Shown here in pieces: positions 57,988-64,000 of a stretch of 64,000 nucleotides of DNA (position 1 is the stretch's first letter; each line of letters opens with the position of its first letter). The position numbers were made by a program, and so were the translations under genes. Source of the DNA: Rhizobiaceae bacterium (GTDB lineage Bacteria > Pseudomonadota > Alphaproteobacteria > Rhizobiales > Rhizobiaceae); assembly GCA_025698895.1 (NCBI GenBank), contig JAILWO010000003.1, forward strand, positions 620,001-684,000. Reading direction: 5' to 3'. The notes beneath the pieces are model-generated. The model did not search any database. It saw nothing but the letters and a program-made list of their open reading frames with translations, and was not told the DNA's origin.

Positions 57988-59460
57988 ATGACGAAAAGAC
58001 TTTCTCTCGAGACGCTGGACATGCTGCCCGCCGCCGTCGCACAGCCGCGCTACCGGCGCGACGACCTCTCGGCCGGTATCGTCCATTTCGGCATCGGCAA
58101 TTTCCACCGCGCGCATCAGGCGCTCTATCTGGACGATCTGTTCAATGCCGGGCGCGACCGCGATTGGGCGATCGTCGGCGCGGGCGTCATGCCGGGCGAT
58201 GCCAGCGCGCGCGACATCCTGGCCGGACAGGATTTCCTCACCACGCTGGTCGAGCAGGACGCCGATGGGTCGAGTGCGCGGGTGACAGGGGCGATGACCG
58301 ACTATCTGGCGCCGGGTGAAGCGGCCGCGGTTGTGGCGCGGCTGGCGGACCCCGCCATCCGCATCGTTTCCATGACGATCACCGAGGGAGGCTATTTCAT
58401 CGATCCGGCGACGGGCCTGTTCGACCCGGCCCATCCAGCGATCGCGGCCGACGCGGCCAGCCCCGACGCGCCGAGGACGGTGTTCGGGCTGATCGCGGCA
58501 GGGCTGAAGGCGCGACGGGCGGCCGGCGTGGCACCGTTCACCGTGATGAGTTGCGACAACATTCCCCATAACGGCGTCGTGACGAAGAACGCGGTGACGG
58601 GGCTGGCCGGGCTTCTTGATCCGGAACTGGCGGACTGGATCAGCACGGAAGTGGCGTTCCCGAACGGGATGGTCGACCGGATCACGCCCGCGACCGGCGA
58701 GCGCGAGAGGCGGCTCGTGCGCGACGAGCACGGTGTCGCCGACGAATGGCCGGTCTTTTGCGAGCGTTTTCGTCAGTGGGTGCTGGAGGACAGGTTCCCC
58801 GCCGGCCGGCCGGCGCTGGAGGAGGTCGGCGTCGAATTCGTCGACGATGTGAGCCCGTGGGAACTGATGAAGATACGCATCCTCAATGGCGGGCATGCGG
58901 TGATCGCTTATCCGGCGGGGCTGATGGGGATCGAATTCGTGCATGAGGCGATGGAGAACGCGCTGGTGCGCGGCTTTCTCGACAAGGTGACGGCCGACGA
59001 GATCGCGCCGGCGGTGCCGCCGGTGCCGGGCACTGACCTTTCGGCCTATGCGGCCACGGTGGCGAAGCGCTTCGCCAATCCCAGGATCGGCGACACCGTG
59101 CGGAGGCTGTGCCTCGACGGGTCGAACCGGCAGCCGAAATTCATCGTGCCGACGATCGCCGACCGGCTGAAGGCGGGGCGGGGGATCGAGGGGCTGGCGC
59201 TGGAGTCGGCACTGTGGTGCCGCTACTGCTTCGGCACTGACGAGACTGGCGCGCGGATCGCGCCCAACGATCCGAACTGGGACAGGCTGACCGAACAGGC
59301 CAGGCTGGCGCGGACCAATCCCGCCGCCTGGCTGGCGATGGAGGACGTCTATGGCGCGGTGGCGAAGGCCGCTCCTTTCCGCGATGCCTTCGGCCGGGCG
59401 CTGGCGGCGATCTGGGCCGACGGGACCGAGGCGGTGCTGAAGCGCTACCTGGGAGGGTGA
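57988..59460 (+). CDS. mtlK: Mannitol 2-dehydrogenase
   Basis: A 490-residue polyol-specific long-chain dehydrogenase: IVHFGIGNFHRAHQALYLDDLFN at the NAD site, TPATGERERRLV, and VKxxxxN-type active-site segment LMKIRILNGGHAVIAYPAG. It oxidises D-mannitol, and often D-arabitol or sorbitol, to ketoses. It ends one base before the HAD phosphatase gene. Confidence 0.95.
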   Translation: MTKRLSLETLDMLPAAVAQPRYRRDDLSAGIVHFGIGNFHRAHQALYLDDLFNAGRDRDWAIVGAGVMPGDASARDILAGQDFLTTLVEQDADGSSARVTGAMTDYLAPGEAAAVVARLADPAIRIVSMTITEGGYFIDPATGLFDPAHPAIAADAASPDAPRTVFGLIAAGLKARRAAGVAPFTVMSCDNIPHNGVVTKNAVTGLAGLLDPELADWISTEVAFPNGMVDRITPATGERERRLVRDEHGVADEWPVFCERFRQWVLEDRFPAGRPALEEVGVEFVDDVSPWELMKIRILNGGHAVIAYPAGLMGIEFVHEAMENALVRGFLDKVTADEIAPAVPPVPGTDLSAYAATVAKRFANPRIGDTVRRLCLDGSNRQPKFIVPTIADRLKAGRGIEGLALESALWCRYCFGTDETGARIAPNDPNWDRLTEQARLARTNPAAWLAMEDVYGAVAKAAPFRDAFGRALAAIWADGTEAVLKRYLGG

Positions 59461-59461
59461 G

Positions 59462-60151
59462 GTGAGGCCCGGCCTCGTCATCTTCGACTGCGACGGGGTT
59501 CTGGTCGATTCGGAGCCGATCTCGATCTCGGTGCTTCTGGAAGTGTTTGGCGAGGCCGGCGTGGCGATCGACGAACAGGCCGCCTATGCCCGGTTCCTGG
59601 GCCGCTCGATGTCGTCGATCGGCGAGACGCTGAGCGCGGAGTGGGGCGTCGCGATGACGGCCGCGCATCTGGAGGCGATCCGGGCGCGGCTCTACGAACG
59701 GTTCCGGGCCGAACTGAAGCCTGTCGCGCATGTGGCGGACGCGCTGGACGCGATATCGAGCCGCCGATGCGTGGCGTCCTCGTCCAAGCCCGAGCGCATA
59801 AGACTGTCGCTGGAAGTCACGGGCCTACTGGAAAGGCTCGCGCCACATCTCTACAGTTCCACCATGGTCGAACACGGCAAGCCGGCTCCCGACCTGTTCC
59901 TGCACGCGGCGCGGGAGATGGGATCCGGCCCGGAGGAGTGCGTGGTGATCGAGGACAGCCCGGCGGGCATCGAGGCGGCGAAGCGGGCGGGCATGCGAGT
60001 CTTTGCCTTCACCGGCGGTTCGCATGCGGGGCCTAGCGGCCTGGCCGCGACCGTCGCGGCGCTGCGACCCGACGTGACGTTTGGCGACATGCGGCTCCTG
60101 CCCGGCCTGCTCGCCGGCGCGAAGCCGGGGCGCCGGGCCTTCGCGTCCTGA
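59462..60151 (+). CDS. HAD family phosphatase (SmoC-like)
   Basis: A 229-residue haloacid-dehalogenase phosphatase starting at a GTG: motif I LVIFDCDGVLVDSEPIS, a cap helix region, VASSSKPERIRLSL for motif II, and motif III-IV in GKPAPDLFLHAAREMG and CVVIEDSPAGIEAAKRAGM. Similar phosphatases occur in Rhodobacter-type polyol operons. It ends one base inside the kinase start (TGATG). Confidence 0.9.
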   Translation: MRPGLVIFDCDGVLVDSEPISISVLLEVFGEAGVAIDEQAAYARFLGRSMSSIGETLSAEWGVAMTAAHLEAIRARLYERFRAELKPVAHVADALDAISSRRCVASSSKPERIRLSLEVTGLLERLAPHLYSSTMVEHGKPAPDLFLHAAREMGSGPEECVVIEDSPAGIEAAKRAGMRVFAFTGGSHAGPSGLAATVAALRPDVTFGDMRLLPGLLAGAKPGRRAFAS

Positions 60152-61722
60152 TGCGCGACCACGTCTGCGCGGTCGATGTCGGCACGGGCAGCGCGCGCGC
60201 CGGCGTCTTTTCGGCGGACGGGCGGATGGCGGGACGCGGCGAGCATCCCATTCTCATGCACAGGCCGGCCGCCGGACATGCCGAGCATGATTCCGAAGAC
60301 ATCTGGCGCGCGGTTGGCGCGGCGGTGCGGGCCGCGCTCCACAGGGCCAGGCTCGGACCGGAGCGCGTGGCTGGCATCGGCTTCGACGCGACCTGCTCGC
60401 TGGTGGCACGCGGCGCCGGCGGACGGCAGGTTGGCGTCTCGGCATCCGGCACCGACAATTGGGACACGATCGTGTGGCTCGACCATCGCGCGATCGCGGA
60501 GGCCGACGAATGCACGGCGACGGGCCATCCCGTGCTCGACCATGTCGGCGGGGTCATGTCGCCGGAGATGCAGACGCCGAAGCTGATGTGGCTGAAGCGG
60601 AAGCTGCCTGCCAGCTGGGCCAGGTTCGAGCAGGTTTTCGACCTGGCCGACTTTCTGACCTGGAAGGCGACGGGGCTGACGGCGCGCTCGCAATGCACAC
60701 TGACGGGAAAATGGACCTATCTGGCGCATGAAGACGGCTGGCGCCCGGATTTCTTCGCGGCGGTAGGGCTCGACGACGTGCTGGAGCGCGCGGGCCTGCC
60801 CGAGCGAGCCACGGCCGTCGACGCCGCGCTGGGGCGATTGACGCCAGAGGCGGCGGCGGAACTGGGGCTGGACGAGGGTTGCGCGGTGGGCGTCGGCCTG
60901 ATCGATGCCTATGCGGGCGCTCTCGGCGTCATCGGCGGCCTGGCCGGCGAGGGAGCCGACCGGCATCTTGCGCTGATCGCCGGCACGTCGAGCTGCGTGA
61001 TGGGATTTTCGCCCGAGCGACGCATGGTCCCGGGCATATGGGGACCCTACTGGGGCGTGGCGCTGCCGGCCTTGTGGCTGTCGGAGGGCGGGCAGTCGGC
61101 GACCGGAGCGTTGCTCGACCACATCATTCGCATCCATGGCGGCGGTGCTGAACCGGATGCGCCCACGCATGGGCGGATCGTTGCGCGCATCGCCGAGTTG
61201 CGCGCCGAGGAAGGCGAGGGCTTCGCACGCGACCTGCACGTGCTGCCGGATTTTCACGGCAACCGGTCGCCCTTCGCCGATCCGCATGCGCTGGGCGTCG
61301 TCTCGGGCCTTTCGCTCGACGCCTCCTTCGACGCGCTGGCCAGGCTCTACTGGCGAAGCTGCGTGGCGATCGCGCTGGGGCTCAGGCATGTGCTCGACCA
61401 CATGAACGCGCATGGCTACCGTATCGACACGCTGCACGTGACCGGCGGGCACACGAGAAATCCGCTTCTGATGGAGCTTTATGCCGACGCGACCGGCTGC
61501 ACGGTGGCCGAAAGCGCGGCCGACGACGCGGTGCTGCTCGGTGCCGCGATGGTCGCGGCCAATGCGGCGGGGCTGCATGACGGTCTGGAGGAAGCGTGTC
61601 GGGCCATGCGCCAGCCTGACACGGTGCGAGCGCCAGACCCGGCGCGCGCGGCAGGCTATCAACGCGACTACCGCGTGTTCCTCAGAATGCACGAGCACCG
61701 GCGAGAGCTGGAGGCGATGTGA
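60151..61722 (+). CDS. FGGY-family kinase, ribulokinase type
   Basis: A 523-residue sugar kinase: AVDVGTGSARAGVFSADG for phosphate 1, VAGIGFDATCSLVA, TIVWLDHRAIAEADE, HVGGVMSPEMQTPKLMWLKR, and the C-terminal adenosine region VTGGHTRNPLLMELYADATGC and VLLGAAMVAANAAG. These match D-ribulokinase-type FGGY kinases rather than plain xylulokinases. It would phosphorylate a ketopentose made from a pentitol. It starts inside the HAD stop. Confidence 0.9.
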   Translation: MRDHVCAVDVGTGSARAGVFSADGRMAGRGEHPILMHRPAAGHAEHDSEDIWRAVGAAVRAALHRARLGPERVAGIGFDATCSLVARGAGGRQVGVSASGTDNWDTIVWLDHRAIAEADECTATGHPVLDHVGGVMSPEMQTPKLMWLKRKLPASWARFEQVFDLADFLTWKATGLTARSQCTLTGKWTYLAHEDGWRPDFFAAVGLDDVLERAGLPERATAVDAALGRLTPEAAAELGLDEGCAVGVGLIDAYAGALGVIGGLAGEGADRHLALIAGTSSCVMGFSPERRMVPGIWGPYWGVALPALWLSEGGQSATGALLDHIIRIHGGGAEPDAPTHGRIVARIAELRAEEGEGFARDLHVLPDFHGNRSPFADPHALGVVSGLSLDASFDALARLYWRSCVAIALGLRHVLDHMNAHGYRIDTLHVTGGHTRNPLLMELYADATGCTVAESAADDAVLLGAAMVAANAAGLHDGLEEACRAMRQPDTVRAPDPARAAGYQRDYRVFLRMHEHRRELEAM

Positions 61723-61797
61723 GGTGCTGTCCGTTCCAGCTGGTCTGAATATCCCATTCGTGCTAGATGAATATCCATTCGACGGAGTTTCATCATC

Positions 61798-62043
61798 ATG
61801 GCGCTTTACATTCGCGACGCCGAGGTGGACGCCCTCGCGGAACAGGTGAAGCAGGCGACCAAGGCGAAAACCAAGACGGAGGCGGTGCGCGAGGCGCTTC
61901 TCGCGCGGCTGGCCCAAACGCGCGAAGGCCTGTCGCTTTCCGAGCGGCTGGCCCGCTCCCGTGCGACCATTGCGAAAGCCGGCCAGCCCGCGACCGACAT
62001 CGACATGAAGGCCTATATGGACGAGCTCTGGGGCGGGAACTGA
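61798..62043 (+). CDS. vapB: VapB-type antitoxin
   Basis: An 81-residue antitoxin of the PSK/Rv0623 type: ALYIRDAEVDALAEQVKQATKAKTKTEAVREALLARL is the ribbon-helix-helix-like region, and the C-terminal half with MKAYMDELWG would wrap the toxin. The stop overlaps the toxin ATG by one base (TGATG). Confidence 0.85.
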   Translation: MALYIRDAEVDALAEQVKQATKAKTKTEAVREALLARLAQTREGLSLSERLARSRATIAKAGQPATDIDMKAYMDELWGGN

Positions 62044-62471
62044 TGTTTCTCGACGCCTCGGTGATCGTGGCATTGCTGATTCGCGAGCAGGGTTACGAGG
62101 ATATCGAGCGCCTGCTCTCCGAGCACCGGGCCCCGTTCCATTCCTCGGCCATTGCCCGGTATGAAGCCGCCCATGGGATCGCCCGAGCCATCGCCGCAGG
62201 CACTAAGCCGGCCGCACGGCCGACAGCAGCACACCTGAAGCAGGCGGCCGAAGCCGTGGACGAAATGTTCGAGGACCTACTGGTCGAAGACGTTCCGATC
62301 ACACCCGAAGTCGGTCATCTGGCGCTCGCGGCCAGCGCCCAGTACGGCAAGGCGGTCGGCCACGCCGCGGATCTCAACCTCGGTGACTGCTTTGCCTATG
62401 CCTGCGCAAAGTCACGTTCACTTCGGCTGGCCTACAAGGGCAACGACTTCATCCATACCGATCTGGCATGA
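62043..62471 (+). CDS. vapC: VapC-type toxin (PIN-domain ribonuclease)
   Basis: A 142-residue PIN nuclease: MFLDASVIVALLIREQG with the first Asp, HSSAIARYEAAHG with the Glu, and LNLGDCFAYACAK with the later Asp; the acidic site looks complete. It would cut tRNA or other RNA when antitoxin is lost. It is coupled to vapB and lies between two unrelated operons. Confidence 0.88.
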   Translation: MFLDASVIVALLIREQGYEDIERLLSEHRAPFHSSAIARYEAAHGIARAIAAGTKPAARPTAAHLKQAAEAVDEMFEDLLVEDVPITPEVGHLALAASAQYGKAVGHAADLNLGDCFAYACAKSRSLRLAYKGNDFIHTDLA

Positions 62472-62544
62472 CTGAAGTGGCGCTTTGGGAATTGCCTTGG
62501 CCGGCAAGCGTGGCTAGTCGGATAGTCCAGTTGAGGAGTGGAGG

Positions 62545-63366
62545 ATGGCCGAAGGCAGTTCAGCCGCCGTGAGGCTGCGCGGAGTCGAAATCGGATTCGA
62601 CCTTGCGAATGGCGGGCGATTTGATGCGGTCGCGGCGACCGACCTGGCGGTGGGAGACCACGAGTTCGTCGCCATCGTCGGCCCGACCGGATGCGGCAAG
62701 TCTACGCTGCTCAACGTGGCGGCCGGCCTTCTGAAGCCGAGCGCCGGCACGGTGGAAATCTTCGGCCGACCCCTCAACGACATCAACCGGCAGGCGGGCT
62801 ATCTCTTCCAGCAGGACGCGCTGATGCCGTGGAAAACGGCGATCGAAAACGTCGCGATCGGTCTGGAGGTCGCGGGAGTTCGGTCGCGCGAAGCCCGCGA
62901 ACGGGCCCGCGAGTGGTTGGCGCGCGTGGGGCTCGGTGCGTTCGCCGACCGCTATCCCCAGATGCTGTCGGGCGGCCAGCGCAAGCGTGTCGGGCTCGCG
63001 CAGGTGTTGATCCGCGATCCCAAGCTTCTGCTGATGGACGAGCCGTTCGGGCCGCTGGACGCGCAAACGCGTCTGATCATGGGCGACCTTCTCCTGAAGC
63101 TGTGGTCCGAGGATCGCAAGGCCGTGATGTTCGTGACCCACGATCTCGATGAGGCCATCGCGCTGTCGGACCGGGTGGTCATCATGTCGGCCGGCCCGCA
63201 ATCGAGGATCATCGGCGATTTCGCCGTGCCGCTGGAGCGGCCGCGCGACGTGGGCGAGATTCGCCACGACCCGCGGTTCAATGCTCTGCATCGCGAAATC
63301 TGGGATGCGCTCAGGGACCAGGTGATGGCCGCCTATCGCGACACCTCCGGGGCGCCCGCCGCATGA
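62545..63366 (+). CDS. NitT/TauT-type ABC transporter ATP-binding protein
   Basis: A 273-residue ATPase: Walker [43 protein letters not shown] (a signature of the NitT/TauT/SsuB branch), signature LSGGQRKRVGLAQVLIRDP, and Walker B LLMDEPFGPLDAQTR. Substrates of this branch include nitrate, sulfonates, taurine and pyrimidine precursors. It overlaps the permease by four bases. Confidence 0.92.
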   Translation: MAEGSSAAVRLRGVEIGFDLANGGRFDAVAATDLAVGDHEFVAIVGPTGCGKSTLLNVAAGLLKPSAGTVEIFGRPLNDINRQAGYLFQQDALMPWKTAIENVAIGLEVAGVRSREARERAREWLARVGLGAFADRYPQMLSGGQRKRVGLAQVLIRDPKLLLMDEPFGPLDAQTRLIMGDLLLKLWSEDRKAVMFVTHDLDEAIALSDRVVIMSAGPQSRIIGDFAVPLERPRDVGEIRHDPRFNALHREIWDALRDQVMAAYRDTSGAPAA

Positions 63367-64000
63367 ACCGGGGCATTCTCCTTTCGCTGCAGATACTCGT
63401 GGCAGCGGCCACTCTCGTGGTCTGGTATCTGGCCTCAGCGACGACGATCTTTGGCGATCCCAAGACAATCGCGTTCTTCTTCGGCGACCCGGTCAGCGTC
63501 ATCAAGCGGATCTGGGTCTGGTTCAGCGGCGGGACCATCTGGTATCACCTCGGCATCACCCTGACGGAGGCGGTGCTCGCTTTCGTCATCGGGGCCGTGG
63601 GCGGCGTGGTCTTCGGCTTCTGGTTCGCGCGAAAGCCGCTGCTGGCGGCCGTGTTCGACCCTTATGTGAAGGCGGCGAACGCGCTGCCGCGCGTGGTCCT
63701 GGCGCCGATCTTCGCGCTGTGGTTTGGCCTCGGCATCTGGTCGAAGGTGGCGCTGGGGGTGACGCTGGTCTTCTTCATCGTCTTCTTCAACGTCTATCAG
63801 GGCGTCAAGGAGGTGAGCCCGACGGTGCTGAACAATGCCCGGATGCTAGGAATGAACGAGCGCCAGTTGCTGCGGCATATCTACATGCCGTCGGCCCTTT
63901 CCTGGGTCTTTTCGAGCCTCCATACGTCGGTGGGCTTCGCCGTGGTCGGCGCCGTCGTCGGCGAGTATCTCGGCTCGGCCGCGGGCCTGGGCTACCTTAT
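63363..64000 (+). CDS. NitT/TauT-type ABC transporter permease, cut by window end
   Basis: The visible 212 residues have an N-terminal helix, several membrane helices and the permease EAA loop region (VLNNARMLGMNERQLLRHIYMPSAL) with VVGAVVGEYLGSAAGLGYL at the edge. A substrate-binding protein gene may lie beyond the window. The start overlaps the ATPase stop (ATGA). Confidence 0.9.
   Translation, partial: MNRGILLSLQILVAAATLVVWYLASATTIFGDPKTIAFFFGDPVSVIKRIWVWFSGGTIWYHLGITLTEAVLAFVIGAVGGVVFGFWFARKPLLAAVFDPYVKAANALPRVVLAPIFALWFGLGIWSKVALGVTLVFFIVFFNVYQGVKEVSPTVLNNARMLGMNERQLLRHIYMPSALSWVFSSLHTSVGFAVVGAVVGEYLGSAAGLGYL

Noticed and set aside
62472-62544. A riboswitch before the NitT/TauT-type transporter
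   Set aside because: The gap is only 73 bases and no TPP or FMN riboswitch core is visible.

Overview
The window is GC-rich chromosomal DNA from an alphaproteobacterium, most likely of the order Hyphomicrobiales (Rhizobiales). Support comes from an Omp25/RopB-type outer membrane protein, the uvrC-pgsA-moaD-moaE order, purM-purN divergent from a phosphatidyltransferase/AI-2E permease/hdaA run, a smoEFGK-smoS-mtlK polyol operon, a bkd operon of the E1alpha-E1beta-E2-E3 kind, and palindromic intergenic repeats of rhizobial style. Genus is not assigned.

Layout. Positions 1-21800 are mostly housekeeping: an ABC-F ATPase cut by the window edge, DinB, a LigE-like glutathione transferase, ndk, a GGDEF/degenerate-EAL membrane protein, moaE-moaD-pgsA-uvrC with an upstream FolM/PTR1-like reductase, an outer membrane porin-like protein, a second GST, an RNase T2 lipoprotein with a secreted neighbour, rlmJ, an orphan molybdopterin oxidoreductase, a SixA-like phosphatase, purN-purM, a second CDP-alcohol phosphatidyltransferase, an AI-2E family permease, hdaA, tRNA-Pro(TGG), a complex I NDUFS4-like subunit and tRNA-Arg(TCT). 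Positions 21800-25800 look like an accessory patch beginning right at tRNA-Arg: short repeats resembling insertion-sequence scars, a hypothetical gene, arsR-arsC-acr3 arsenic resistance, a DUF202 protein and a disordered acidic protein.

Positions 25840-30086 (minus strand) form a tight five-gene operon of two small membrane proteins, an FAD/Rieske oxidoreductase, an SDR-DoxX-like fusion and a DUF2269 membrane protein. Neighbours overlap or nearly so. Its function is not obvious and it is one of two best candidates for an undescribed system. The other is 30443-38317 (minus strand), a seven-gene catabolic operon: a fused TRAP permease and its binding protein, two SDRs, an acyl-CoA synthetase, a DUF296 protein, and an IclR regulator embedded mid-operon, preceded by two strong palindromes. 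Together these suggest import of an organic acid, CoA activation and oxidation under IclR control; the substrate is unknown.

Positions 38516-43953 carry the branched-chain 2-oxoacid dehydrogenase operon (E1alpha, E1beta, E2, E3 on the minus strand), preceded by two perfect Lrp/AsnC-type palindromes. Positions 44078-50962 look like polyamine metabolism: an acetylpolyamine amidohydrolase divergent from an amidohydrolase, then a PotABCD-type transporter. Positions 51112-61722 are a polyol (sorbitol/mannitol, perhaps pentitol) regulon: a SorC-family regulator, two small membrane proteins, a promoter with an operator-like palindrome, smoE, a strong terminator plus a palindromic repeat, then smoF, smoG, smoK, smoS, mtlK, a HAD phosphatase and a ribulokinase-type FGGY kinase. 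A vapBC toxin-antitoxin pair follows, then the start of a NitT/TauT-type ABC transporter operon that runs off the window end.

Three large palindromic repeats of two families lie in gaps inside the bkd and smo operons. No CRISPR array, rRNA, complete insertion sequence or phage was seen.
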